Of a stretch of DNA of 44,561 nucleotides, positions 24,690-33,348 are shown piece after piece. The stretch comes from JBCDBD01 sp039184335 (lineage in GTDB: Bacteria > Bacteroidota > Bacteroidia > Flavobacteriales > Flavobacteriaceae). The position numbers and the translations under genes are program-made. Below the pieces are notes generated by a model, which was not told where the DNA came from, searched no databases, and saw only the letters and a list, made by a program, of their open reading frames with translations. The stretch spans positions 1-44,561 of the forward strand of contig JBCDBD010000030.1 of NCBI GenBank assembly GCA_039184335.1, read 5' to 3'. The stretch's first letter is position 1, and the number at the start of each line of letters is the position of its first letter.

Positions 24690-25673
24690 TCATGGTTGTG
24701 GTTTTTCGTCCAGATAATTTCTTTCCCAAATCTTTTGGATAGTTTCTTGATCCACATTGCCACCTGAAATGACCAGTAGCACCCGTTGTGTTGTTTTCTG
24801 GGTCTTCAACCACCTTCTTATGGCTTCCATGGGCATGGCACAGGTGGGCTCTATCCTACATTTGAGCAAATGGGTCAACCATTGTGTCCAATAGATGAGA
24901 TGTTCTTCCGCTACCTCGTAAAAATCATCCAGCTTTTTCAGGTATTCGAAAGTGATGTCCCCCACGGCCATGGTCATCGCCCCATCTGCCATCGTATCAG
25001 GAACACCCGATAGCCTTTGTATACTTCCTTTTCGCAATGACTCCGCAGCATCATTGGCATTTAAGGGTTCTACCCCTATCACTTTGGTCTTGGGCGATAG
25101 TCCGCGGGCCGCAATCAAAGAACCAGACAATAGCCCACCACCTCCGCAAGGTGCGAAAATGGCATTGATATTTTCCACTCCGTGTAAAGCTTCGTACACT
25201 GCGGTACCCTGTCCGCAAATGACCTGTTCGTGGTTATAGGGAGGTATCCAATAAGTATCCTTTTCTTGGGCAGCTTTCTTTACCTTTTCATCGGTAATAT
25301 CACGGTTTGCGCTTAAAACTACGTTGGCTCCATAAGATTTGGTCGCTTGTATCTTTACTTTAGAGGAATAGCCAGGCATAAAAATTGTTGCAGGCACATC
25401 AAATTGCTTTGCGGCATAGGCTACTGCTTGGGCATGGTTGCCTGAACTATTCGCCACAATTTTTTTTGGTTTCTGATGGTTCTCAACAAGCCAAGCAACA
25501 GTATTTACCCCACCTCTGGCCTTAAAGGCCCCAATCTTTTGAAAATTTTCTGCCTTAAAGAAAATTTCATGCCCCAACCACTGGTTCAACAAAGAAGACG
25601 ACAATATGGGGGTATGGTTGATATAATGTACTATACGACCATGGGCATTTTTGATATCATTGAGGGTAAGCAT
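24690..25673 (-). CDS. PLP-dependent threonine/serine dehydratase (or serine racemase-like)
   Basis: Fold-type II PLP enzyme. The 327-residue protein has the Schiff-base lysine in FQKIGAFKARGG (about Lys51), the substrate loop NSSGNHAQAVAYAA, the phosphate-binding loop CGGGGLLSG and FISGGN-like LVISGGNVDQ at the end. It lacks the C-terminal ACT regulatory domain of biosynthetic IlvA. It should therefore be a catabolic L-threonine/L-serine ammonia-lyase or a serine racemase; sequence alone does not separate them. It starts 6 bases after GSIII, so ammonia release and ammonia fixation are co-transcribed. Confidence 0.88.
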   Translation of the reverse strand: MLTLNDIKNAHGRIVHYINHTPILSSSLLNQWLGHEIFFKAENFQKIGAFKARGGVNTVAWLVENHQKPKKIVANSSGNHAQAVAYAAKQFDVPATIFMPGYSSKVKIQATKSYGANVVLSANRDITDEKVKKAAQEKDTYWIPPYNHEQVICGQGTAVYEALHGVENINAIFAPCGGGGLLSGSLIAARGLSPKTKVIGVEPLNANDAAESLRKGSIQRLSGVPDTMADGAMTMAVGDITFEYLKKLDDFYEVAEEHLIYWTQWLTHLLKCRIEPTCAMPMEAIRRWLKTQKTTQRVLLVISGGNVDQETIQKIWERNYLDEKPQP

Positions 25674-25679
25674 AGCTAC

Positions 25680-27866
25680 TTATTTGGCAAACAACAGCTC
25701 ACGATATTTCGCAAAAGGCCAAAGTGTATCTGCAATCAATCGTTCCAGTTCATCGCTATGGACACGAATTGAATCGAAATAAGGTTTCACATTGTTACAG
25801 TAAGCCTGTGCCTTTCTGCTACTGGTTGACATGTTACCCGCTTTTTGTTGGGCCTCTTTCATCGCATCAGTATGCTTTTTCAATGCTGCGATGTGCTCCC
25901 CTATTTTTTCAATGATATTGAGTTGTGGCTCTGTGATGTTCTTGTGTGCAGCCCCATAGATATCTTTAAGCCCGTTGACATTTTGCATCAACCCATTTTG
26001 ATAGCTGATCGCTGCGGGTATGATATGGTTGTACACCATTTCATCCAAAACCCTGCCCTCTATCTGTATATGGAAAGAATATGCTTCCAATTCCACTTCT
26101 TGATGGGCATTCAGTTCTTTTTCGCTCAAAACCCCCATCTCTTTGAACAGGGCAATACTTTCTTTTGAGGTCAGCACCCCGAGTGCCTCTGGAGTTGTTG
26201 CATTGTTGCTCAATTTACGCCTTCTCGCCTCTTCTTTCCACTCCGGGCTGTATCCGTCACCATCAAACCGAATTCGCTTTGATGTTTTGATATATTCGCG
26301 CAGCACATTAAAGATAGCCTCATCTTTTTTCAGTTTTTTCTTATCGATCAAAGCATCGACCTCTCTTTTGAAGTCGGTCAGCTGTTTGGCCACTATCGTA
26401 TTCAGCATGGTCATGGGCTTTGCACAGTTCATTTTGGCTCCCACACCACGCATCTCAAATTTATTGCCGGTAAAGGCAAAGGGTGACGTTCGGTTGCGAT
26501 CGGTATTATCAAGTAAGATCTCGGGTATCTTACCCACAACGTTAAGCTTCAGCTCCGTTTTTTCTTCTGGTGATAGTTTCCCTTTTGAAACACCTTCCAA
26601 TTCGTCCAGCACATCGGCCAGTTGCCGGCCTATGAATATCGAAAGTACCGTTGGCGGTGCTTCATTGGCCCCCAACCGGTAATCGTTACTTGCCGAGGCA
26701 ATCGAGGAACGTAACAGCTCTTCGTAACCATCAACCGCTTTTATGGTATTGACAAAAAAAGTCAAAAATTGTAGGTTCTTCATTGGGGTGCTCCCCGGGC
26801 TGAGAAGATTAATGCCAGTATCCGTAGCCAATGACCAATTATTGTGCTTGCCCGAACCATTGATACCTGCAAATGGTTTTTCATGAAACAATACGCTGAA
26901 CCCATGTTTCGATGCAATCTCATCCATCACATCCATTAGAAGCAGGTTGTGGTCTACTGCTAAATTTGCTTCTTCAAAAACTGGTGCCAATTCAAATTGA
27001 TTTGGTGCAACCTCGTTATGCCTTGTCTTAACCGGAATTCCCAATTGGGTACACTGTTGCTCCAAATCACTCATAAAGCTGAGCACCCTACTGGGGATGA
27101 CCCCAAAGTAGTGGTCATCCAACTGTTGTTCCTTCGCAGCACTTTTACCGACCAAGGTACGGCCGGTCATCAAAATATCAGGACGTGACCTGGCCAATGC
27201 CTGGTCAATCAAAAAATATTCTTGTTCCCAACCCAAGGTCGCATATACCTTTCGTACATTTTTATCAAAATACTGCGCCACTCCGGTAGCTGCTTCATCC
27301 ATGGCATGCAAGGCCCTTAGCAATGGTGCCTTATTGTCCAATGCTTCACCGGTGTATGCCACAAAAATGGTGGGAATACAAAGTGTGGTCTTGTAGATAA
27401 AGGCTGGCGATGTCGGATCCCAAGCAGTATAGCCCCTAGCTTCGAACGTATTTCGTATTCCCCCACTCGGAAAACTTGAGGCATCTGGCTCTTGCTGCAC
27501 CAACTGTCTTCCCCCAAACTTTTCCATGGCCCTTCCATCACCCAACAGGTCAAAAAAGGCATCATGTTTTTCGGCAGTGGCACCTGTTAATGGCTGAAAC
27601 CAATGTGTATAGTGCGTGGCACCCATAGAAAGTGCCCATGCCTTCATACCCTCTGCCACCTGATCTGCAACCTTTCGATCAATTTTCTTACCAGAAAAAA
27701 TCGCTGATTTTACCTTTTCATAGGCCTCATTGGTCAAAAATTGCAGCATTTTTTCTCCGTTGAACACGTTCTTGCCAAAAAGCGCTGAACGCTTTCCACT
27801 TTCCGTTATGGTAATCGCAACTCGCCCCCGACTTTCAGCCAGCGCCGCAAATCTCATTCCTGACAT
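25680..27866 (-). CDS. glnN: type III glutamine synthetase
   Basis: ATP-dependent synthesis of glutamine from glutamate and ammonium; the large dodecameric GSIII found in Bacteroidota and cyanobacteria. The ATG at 27866 gives 728 residues (MSGMRFAALAESRGRVAITI). The open frame reaches a TTG at 27887, but that codon lies inside the -7 box. Visible GS blocks: GWEQEYFLIDQ, TRHNEVAPNQFELAPVFEEAN, HEKPFAGINGSGKHNNWS and NRTSPFAFTGNKFEMRGVG. Divergent from a second, GSII-type gene with the shared palindrome between them. Confidence 0.95.
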   Translation of the reverse strand: MSGMRFAALAESRGRVAITITESGKRSALFGKNVFNGEKMLQFLTNEAYEKVKSAIFSGKKIDRKVADQVAEGMKAWALSMGATHYTHWFQPLTGATAEKHDAFFDLLGDGRAMEKFGGRQLVQQEPDASSFPSGGIRNTFEARGYTAWDPTSPAFIYKTTLCIPTIFVAYTGEALDNKAPLLRALHAMDEAATGVAQYFDKNVRKVYATLGWEQEYFLIDQALARSRPDILMTGRTLVGKSAAKEQQLDDHYFGVIPSRVLSFMSDLEQQCTQLGIPVKTRHNEVAPNQFELAPVFEEANLAVDHNLLLMDVMDEIASKHGFSVLFHEKPFAGINGSGKHNNWSLATDTGINLLSPGSTPMKNLQFLTFFVNTIKAVDGYEELLRSSIASASNDYRLGANEAPPTVLSIFIGRQLADVLDELEGVSKGKLSPEEKTELKLNVVGKIPEILLDNTDRNRTSPFAFTGNKFEMRGVGAKMNCAKPMTMLNTIVAKQLTDFKREVDALIDKKKLKKDEAIFNVLREYIKTSKRIRFDGDGYSPEWKEEARRRKLSNNATTPEALGVLTSKESIALFKEMGVLSEKELNAHQEVELEAYSFHIQIEGRVLDEMVYNHIIPAAISYQNGLMQNVNGLKDIYGAAHKNITEPQLNIIEKIGEHIAALKKHTDAMKEAQQKAGNMSTSSRKAQAYCNNVKPYFDSIRVHSDELERLIADTLWPFAKYRELLFAK

Positions 27867-27884
27867 TGAAAACTGTTTATTTGA

Positions 27885-27892
27885 CAAAACTA
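27885..27892 (-). promoter_or_regulatory. -7 element of the GSIII gene
   Basis: TAGTTTTG (TAnnTTTG) on the minus strand, 18 bases before the ATG at 27866. It lies 73 bases from the far edge of the palindrome at 27944-27965. Confidence 0.55.
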
Positions 27893-27943
27893 AGAATTAA
27901 CAATTTAATAAAATACTCTTTGTTTTTTGCGTTAAATATAATT

Positions 27944-27965
27944 TACCCCTAATTTTTTGGGGGTA
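27944..27965. promoter_or_regulatory. 22-bp palindrome between the two glutamine synthetase genes
   Basis: TACCCC, ten bases, GGGGTA: both 6-bp half-sites are perfect. The site starts 89 bp upstream of the glnA -7 box, the same distance as the glnK-amtB copy. A CCC(T)A-N6-T(G)GGG core has the spacing of CRP/FNR-family operators, and a centre near -92 would match a class I activator position. The protein is not identified here. Confidence 0.62.
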
Positions 27966-28032
27966 TAATCAATTATATTGATTTCTTTATGTATTTGACC
28001 CTCAAAAATATAGATTATTTATCTGAATACTA

Positions 28033-28040
28033 TACTTTTG
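28033..28040 (+). promoter_or_regulatory. -7 promoter element of glnA (GSII)
   Basis: TACTTTTG, a perfect TAnnTTTG, 36 bases before the ATG at 28077. No TTG at -33, consistent with activator dependence. Confidence 0.6.
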
Positions 28041-28076
28041 TGTTTCTTAAAATTTGAGAACTAAAACAACCAAATT

Positions 28077-29087
28077 ATGAGCAAATCAAAATTGGAATAC
28101 ATCTGGTTGGACGGATATACTCCAACTGCTAACATGAGAAGCAAAACCAAAATTGAAAAAGACTTCAGCGGTAAATTGGAAGATTGCCCTATTTGGTCTT
28201 TTGACGGAAGTTCAACACAACAAGCCGAAGGTGGTTCATCAGACTGTCTGTTGAAACCGGTCGCCATTTACCCAGATCCGGGGAGACTCAATGGCTACCT
28301 CGTCATCGCCGAGGTCTTAAATCCTGATGGCACCCCACATGTTTCAAATTCCAGGGCCACAATTGACGATGAGAACGATGACTTTTGGTTTGGTTTTGAA
28401 CAGGAATACTTTATTATGGATACCGAAACCCAGCTACCCCTTGGTTTCCCAATGGGCGGATATCCAGGGCCCCAAGGGCTCTATTATTGCTCTGTTGGTG
28501 GTAGAAATACCCATGGAAGGGATTTGGTTGAACGACATGCGGATATGTGCCTGGAAGCTGGATTGAACTTTGAGGGAATCAACCAAGAAGTAGCGAGCGG
28601 GCAATGGGAGTTCCAAATCTTTGCAAAAGGGGCCAAGAGCGCTGGTGACCAAATTTGGGCAGCACGATATATGTTGGACAGATTGACGGAAGAATATGGG
28701 TACTATATCGAATATCATCCAAAACCTATCAAAGGCGATTGGAACGGTTCTGGAATGCATGCCAATTTCTCTAACAGTACACTGAGAAACGCTGGAAAAA
28801 AAGAAACTTATGACACCATATGCGAGGCATTTAGGCCAGTTACCGACGAACATATTGCTGTTTACGGTGAATTCAATGACCAACGTCTTACTGGTGAGCA
28901 TGAAACGCAGTCCATCAATGAATTCAGTTACGGAGTTTCTGACAGGGGTGCATCGATTCGAATTCCGATTGCAACCGTAGAGAGTGGTTGGAAAGGATGG
29001 TTGGAAGACAGAAGGCCTGCATCAAATGCTGATCCCTACAAAGTTGCCGCTAGAATCATCAAAACGGTAAAATCTGCGAAAGTTTAG
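28077..29087 (+). CDS. glnA: GSII-type (eukaryotic-like) glutamine synthetase
   Basis: A second glutamine synthetase, of 336 residues, beginning KLEYIWLDGYTPTANMRSKT. An N-terminal beta-grasp domain (about 1-85, ending IWSFDGSSTQQAEGGSSDC) precedes the catalytic domain: GFEQEYFIMD, VASGQWEFQI, WNGSGMHANFSN, FNDQRLTGEHETQS and RGASIRIPIATV. The length fits the short GSII form of Bacteroidota. It is not a bacterial GSI, since the adenylylation-site region is absent. The upstream palindrome suggests co-regulation with the ammonium uptake genes. Confidence 0.95.
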   Translation: MSKSKLEYIWLDGYTPTANMRSKTKIEKDFSGKLEDCPIWSFDGSSTQQAEGGSSDCLLKPVAIYPDPGRLNGYLVIAEVLNPDGTPHVSNSRATIDDENDDFWFGFEQEYFIMDTETQLPLGFPMGGYPGPQGLYYCSVGGRNTHGRDLVERHADMCLEAGLNFEGINQEVASGQWEFQIFAKGAKSAGDQIWAARYMLDRLTEEYGYYIEYHPKPIKGDWNGSGMHANFSNSTLRNAGKKETYDTICEAFRPVTDEHIAVYGEFNDQRLTGEHETQSINEFSYGVSDRGASIRIPIATVESGWKGWLEDRRPASNADPYKVAARIIKTVKSAKV

Positions 29088-29110
29088 AAATTAATTGTTG
29101 ATTACATATG

Positions 29111-29147
29111 AAAAGCGTTCCTAAAGTCTTAGGAGCGCTTTTTCTTT
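29111..29147 (+). terminator. terminator of glnA
   Basis: AAAAGCGTTCCTAA pairs with TTAGGAGCGCTTTT (one T-G wobble) around a 4-base loop and is followed by TTTCTTT. Confidence 0.85.
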
Positions 29148-29202
29148 GAAGACAAAACAAAAATCAGTATTTTCTTTGTTTGTTGAAGCATCGCAACACT
29201 TT

Positions 29203-30141
29203 TTAGTTCACCGTAAAATAAATGAAGGCGCCATAGATCAAGACCAATACCAGCCCATCTCTCCAACCCAGTCGGAGGCCTTTTGGAAAAAAGACCAAGG
29301 GAAGTATCAAAAATGAGATACCCAGCATCCAGAAGATATCTTTAGTCAACAAGCCTTCATCTACCACCGATATCGGCGTGATGATCGAAGTGATACCCAA
29401 TACAGCCAAAAGATTGAAAATATTCGAACCTATCAAATTCCCCAATGAAATCGCTTTTTCCTTTCTTATGATCGCTATGACCGATGCTGCCAACTCAGGT
29501 ATGCTGGTACCGATTGATACCACCGTCACCCCGATGACCCTATCACTGACCCCAAAAGTCGAAGCTAACCCGATAGCACCATCAATCAATAATTCAGAAC
29601 CGCCCCATAATGCAGTCCCACCTACACCAAGATAAAGTACCGTTTTATACAAAGGCAACGGACGGTCATCCTCTGGTAATTCATCAACCACAGCTGGTTT
29701 CTGAAAACGCAACAAATACACTAAAAACAAGAAGAGAAAGACAACCATGACAATACCTTCATGTTGCTGTAGTCTTCCATCAAAATAAACAAACCCAAAA
29801 AATAGCAGCGATGCCAACATCATGACAGGCCAGTCTGTTGTGTAAAAACTTTTGCGAACATCAATACTGCCCAGCAAAACCGTGATGGCCAATACCAAAC
29901 CCAGATTGGCAATATTGGAACCTACAACATTGCCAAAGGCCAAGTCAGGAAAACCATCTAGAGCCGCCTTGACACTGACTATCAATTCAGGTGCCGAAGT
30001 CGCAAAAGAAACTACGGTCATGCCAATGACTATCTTGGGAATCGATAACCGCAAGGATAGGGCAACGGCCGATTTAAGCAACCAATTTCCCCCCACGATG
30101 AGTAGGGCCAATCCCATAACAACAAAAAGAAAATGTACCAA
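29203..30141 (-). CDS. calcium/sodium antiporter (CaCA family, YrbG type)
   Basis: Inner-membrane cation exchanger. The 312-residue protein has about ten transmembrane helices in two inverted halves, each with the ion-binding alpha repeat: SFATSAPELIVSVKAA plus GNVVGSNIANLGLVL in the first half, and SIGTSIPELAASVIAI plus GNLIGSNIFNLLAVLGI in the second. Length and repeats match YrbG-like K+-independent Na+/Ca2+ exchangers. The listed start is a TTG; the next in-frame ATG (30117) would shorten helix 1, so TTG is preferred. Confidence 0.9.
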   Translation of the reverse strand: MVHFLFVVMGLALLIVGGNWLLKSAVALSLRLSIPKIVIGMTVVSFATSAPELIVSVKAALDGFPDLAFGNVVGSNIANLGLVLAITVLLGSIDVRKSFYTTDWPVMMLASLLFFGFVYFDGRLQQHEGIVMVVFLFLFLVYLLRFQKPAVVDELPEDDRPLPLYKTVLYLGVGGTALWGGSELLIDGAIGLASTFGVSDRVIGVTVVSIGTSIPELAASVIAIIRKEKAISLGNLIGSNIFNLLAVLGITSIITPISVVDEGLLTKDIFWMLGISFLILPLVFFPKGLRLGWRDGLVLVLIYGAFIYFTVN

Positions 30142-30200
30142 GGCATAGCTTTATGGGTAAATATAAATGAAGATTTTTGGTAATGGTAGCCTAAATCAAA

Positions 30201-30257
30201 TAACTAAAAAAATAGTTGTTTAACTAAAAATATAGTTGTTTAACTAAAAATATAGTA
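30201..30257. repeat. three tandem 20-bp BlaI-type operators
   Basis: Three direct units of 20 bp (30201, 30221, 30241), each built on AACTA-N6-TAGTT or a close form. The dyad is typical of BlaI/MecI operators (TACA/TGTA-like in other phyla; sequence differs here). Units two and three cover the -33 and spacer of the blaI promoter. Confidence 0.75.
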
Positions 30258-30266
30258 TTAAGTTTG
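30236..30266 (+). promoter_or_regulatory. promoter of the blaI-M56/M23 operon
   Basis: TTG at 30236-30238, a 20-bp spacer, then TAAGTTTG at 30259-30266, 16 bases before the blaI ATG. The -33 element lies inside operator unit two, so bound repressor would block transcription. Confidence 0.7.
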
Positions 30267-30282
30267 GTCAAACGGATATTCC

Positions 30283-30642
30283 ATGCAAAAATTAACAAAT
30301 AAGGAAGAGGAGGTCATGAAAATTCTCTGGAAGCTCGAAAGAGCCTTTGTCAAGGAGGTACTGAAAGAATTTAAGGTCGAAAAACCACATTACAATACAC
30401 TCTCAACCATCATTCGGAATCTAGAGGAAAAAGCATATGTCGATCATGAGACCTTCGGCAATACGCATCGGTACTACCCTATTGTCTCTAAAGAAGCCTA
30501 CCGTAAAAAATTTATCCACTCGACCATTACTGATTTTTATGACAGCTCGTACAAGAGCTTGGTTTCCTTTTTTGCAAAAGAAGAAAAAATATCAGTTGAA
30601 GAGTTGAAGGAAATCATAGAATTAATTGAAAAAAAGAAATAA
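30283..30642 (+). CDS. blaI: BlaI/MecI/CopY-family repressor
   Basis: A 119-residue penicillinase-repressor-type protein. Winged helix (about 1-75: LTNKEEEVMKILWKLERAFV and YNTLSTIIRNLEEKAYVDHE) and a C-terminal dimerisation segment with the region cleaved in BlaI/MecI by the cognate M56 protease (HRYYPIVSKEAYRKKF). Its stop codon overlaps the next ATG by one base (TAATG), giving translational coupling with the M56/M23 gene. Three operators upstream indicate autorepression. A beta-lactamase is not part of this operon. Confidence 0.93.
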   Translation: MQKLTNKEEEVMKILWKLERAFVKEVLKEFKVEKPHYNTLSTIIRNLEEKAYVDHETFGNTHRYYPIVSKEAYRKKFIHSTITDFYDSSYKSLVSFFAKEEKISVEELKEIIELIEKKK

Positions 30643-32876
30643 TGGAGACTTTTTTCACGCATCTCTTAAAATCATCTGGTATTTTATTGGTCTTTCTATG
30701 TTGTTATTCTATTTGTCTAAAGAAAGAGACTTTTTTTAAGAGCAATCGCTGTTTTTTGGCCGCTGGACTCTTGATTTCAACTTTTCTACCATTTCTTACA
30801 CTGACCAAAACCATCTTGGTAGAAATTGGCCCTACGACGACAGCTATCGAATCCGTCGTATACGAAACCAAAATTGTTGAAAGTGGGGTTACCCCCATAA
30901 TTGATCCTGATCCATTGCACTGGCATGCGACAATATTTATCACCTATCTTATTGGTACTGTTTTTTTTAGTTATAGACTCATTCGCCAACTTTTGGCTAT
31001 TTATAGCATTAAGAAAGAAGGGGTTGTACTGAAAGAAGATAATTTTTATCATGTCAAGACAAAAAAACAGATTTCTCCCTTTTCCTTTTTTCACCATATT
31101 TTTTACCATCCTACCCAGTTCAATGCCAATGAATTAAAAACCATCATTGAACATGAAAAAATACATGCCAGGCAATTTCATTCCATCGATATTCTGCTTC
31201 TGGAAATAGTGCTCATCATATCGTGGTTCAACCCGTTGTTATGGCTTTACAAAAGAATGGTAAAGCAAAACCTGGAATTCTTGGCAGACTCAAAGACATG
31301 CCATAACCAAGAAGAAAAAAAATTCTATCAGTACCTCATGCTGAAACAGGCCATCGCACCCCATAAGTTTGTTCTGGCAAATCCATTTTTTAACTCATTG
31401 ATCAAAAAACGAATAGTCATGTTAAATCAAAATCAATCAAAAAGGGTAAATGCACTCAAGATTTTATGGGTGCTTCCATTTTTAGCGGTCTTCCTTATCA
31501 GTTTTAATACTAAGGAAATTACAAAAATAGTACCGGCACCAACAGCCGCACGGTCCACCGTTGTGACGACGGAACCTACTTTTTTAAGTCCTGTAAAACA
31601 TACAGATATCAAGCGTATCACATCAAACTTTGGTATGGTCAAAGATCCCTATTCAAAAACCAAGAAATTTCACCAGGGCATTGATATTCAAGCAGCAAGC
31701 GGTACCCATGTGTTAGCCGCAGCGAATGGCATGGTACGGTCAACTGAAAAAAACGCCGGTAATGGAAACTTTGTGATCATCGACCATGACAGAAATTACA
31801 GCAGCTACTACCTACATTTAAAGGATTATGTGGTCACCCCAGGGCAAAAGGTAGAAGCGGGCACCCTTATCGGCCATGTGGGCAATACGGGAAGATCCAC
31901 TGGACCCCATCTGCATTTTGAAATCCGAAAATCAAATCGACCTATCAATCCACAAACCTTGATCTCTTTTGGCAGCACTATAAAAGCGACTGCAAAAACA
32001 AAGAGAACTTATAACGCCCTTGTTACAAAGAACGATACTTTGAAAGCCTCTAAAAACAAACGTATAGAGCTTACCATAAATAAGGACACCTCTGACGAAG
32101 AACTGGAAAAAATCAAAAAAGACCTTTCTAAAGATGGCATTGATTTTTTATGCACAGTGATACATAATGATACCAAGGAAATCATTGATATCTCTATTCA
32201 AATAAGCGGCAAAAATGAGGACGGTGAGCGCTTTGGCGGTAATTACAGTTCGGGTTCAGAAAATCCGATCAAACCCATTACCATGGTGTATGATGGTGAA
32301 ACCAATTCGATTTTTTTTGGGCACAAAAATGACCATGCCATACATATACACCACGATGGAAATCTGCACAAATCAGTTTTGATAGCGCGAGATGGGCTTG
32401 GTCAACACAATGACATTGTCATCAAAAAAGAAAGGGGCGCCAAAAAAATTATTGTTGATGGCGAGGAAATCAGCGAAGAAGTGTTGGGAGAAATGGACAT
32501 CAATATTGATGAAAACATCCATTTTCATTTCGATTCAAGTGCAAAAGGGAAAAAAGGGAACAAAAAAGTCAGGGTTAGCAAACAAAAAAAAGGGAAATCT
32601 CAAAAGAACGTAATCATTAGTAAGGATTCCGATGACGAAAATGACATTGAGTTCATAGGGCAAGATGGGGCTTTCTTTTTCATCGATACTGATGGCGGCA
32701 AAGACCCCTTGTTTTTAATCAATGGAAAGGAAAGTACCCGAAAACAGGTCAAAAAGCTATCTCCTGACAAAATCGAAACGATCGAGGTATCCAAGGGGGA
32801 AGGGACATTGAAAAAATACGGCAGAAAAGCTGAACATGGAGTGGTGGAAGTAACTACAAAGCAAAAAAATCAATAA
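30642..32876 (+). CDS. fused M56/M23 metallopeptidase with TonB-plug-like C-terminus
   Basis: A 744-residue membrane protein. Domain 1 (about 1-290) is BlaR1/MecR1-like M56 with about four transmembrane helices and HEKIH at 171-175 on the cytoplasmic side. Domain 2 (about 325-445) is a periplasmic M23/LytM endopeptidase: SNFGMVKDPYSKTKKFHQGI with His344 and Asp348, and HLHFE at 423-427. A charged Lys/Asp-rich linker follows, then a C-terminal TonB-plug-like block (about 685-740: PLFLINGKES, KIETIEVSKGEGTLKKYG, GVVEVTTK). It likely senses the envelope, trims peptidoglycan crosslinks and inactivates BlaI by proteolysis. Both zinc motifs look intact. Confidence 0.88.
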   Translation: METFFTHLLKSSGILLVFLCCYSICLKKETFFKSNRCFLAAGLLISTFLPFLTLTKTILVEIGPTTTAIESVVYETKIVESGVTPIIDPDPLHWHATIFITYLIGTVFFSYRLIRQLLAIYSIKKEGVVLKEDNFYHVKTKKQISPFSFFHHIFYHPTQFNANELKTIIEHEKIHARQFHSIDILLLEIVLIISWFNPLLWLYKRMVKQNLEFLADSKTCHNQEEKKFYQYLMLKQAIAPHKFVLANPFFNSLIKKRIVMLNQNQSKRVNALKILWVLPFLAVFLISFNTKEITKIVPAPTAARSTVVTTEPTFLSPVKHTDIKRITSNFGMVKDPYSKTKKFHQGIDIQAASGTHVLAAANGMVRSTEKNAGNGNFVIIDHDRNYSSYYLHLKDYVVTPGQKVEAGTLIGHVGNTGRSTGPHLHFEIRKSNRPINPQTLISFGSTIKATAKTKRTYNALVTKNDTLKASKNKRIELTINKDTSDEELEKIKKDLSKDGIDFLCTVIHNDTKEIIDISIQISGKNEDGERFGGNYSSGSENPIKPITMVYDGETNSIFFGHKNDHAIHIHHDGNLHKSVLIARDGLGQHNDIVIKKERGAKKIIVDGEEISEEVLGEMDINIDENIHFHFDSSAKGKKGNKKVRVSKQKKGKSQKNVIISKDSDDENDIEFIGQDGAFFFIDTDGGKDPLFLINGKESTRKQVKKLSPDKIETIEVSKGEGTLKKYGRKAEHGVVEVTTKQKNQ

Positions 32877-32883
32877 AAAATAC

Positions 32884-32932
32884 CAGGCCGACCTTAAGTC
32901 AAAAACCGCCCTAAGCCGAGGCCTGTTTTTTT
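32884..32932 (+). terminator. terminator of the blaI-M56/M23 operon
   Basis: CAGGCC (32884) pairs with GGCCTG (32920-32925) around a long loop, followed by TTTTTTT. Confidence 0.7.
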
Positions 32933-33241
32933 GTTACCGCAAAACGAAAAGGGCCAAAAATTGGTTTTTATCAATAAAGCCGGCCTTGGTTTTTTGATCT
33001 TGCCCGAAAAACACCCTTCAATTCCTACACTTTTCTGGTAAAATGGCAATTGACCCCTACAAAGTATTGGCACCACCAAGGTGATATATTTATTATTGAA
33101 ACTAAAATCATTTTTTTACTTACAATTCTGTATCTAATTTCAAAATTTAGCATCAATTTATTTGGAATCATGATATTTCTCATTTTATCTTGAAAAAGAT
33201 TCATCAAAACAACGGAGTTTAACAACAATCAAAGACCGATC
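32933..33241. other. 309-base AT-rich region without a supported gene
   Basis: Contains CCAA-AAA-TTGG followed by TTTTT (32955-32971), a second possible weak terminator, and otherwise AT-rich DNA. Short open frames on the minus strand are not protein-like. It may hold the promoter of the short ORFs that follow. Confidence 0.35.
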
Positions 33242-33304
33242 ATGATAGCACTTGCGAAACTATTGCTCACATTTATCACTTTTCTTTTGGAAGTGTTTCT
33301 GTGA
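33242..33304 (+). CDS. possible 20-residue hydrophobic peptide
   Basis: ATG at 33242 opens a 20-codon frame encoding MIALAKLLLTFITFLLEVFL, a single amphipathic or membrane-spanning helix with one Lys and one Glu. Such peptides occur as leader peptides and type I toxins. No strong ribosome-binding site or promoter consensus is visible, and random hydrophobic frames arise in AT-rich DNA, so the call is tentative. The next ORF begins 45 bases on. Confidence 0.3.
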   Translation: MIALAKLLLTFITFLLEVFL

Positions 33305-33348
33305 GCAACTGAGCACTCCGGATTTCCTCACCTGAAATCAAAAAATTA

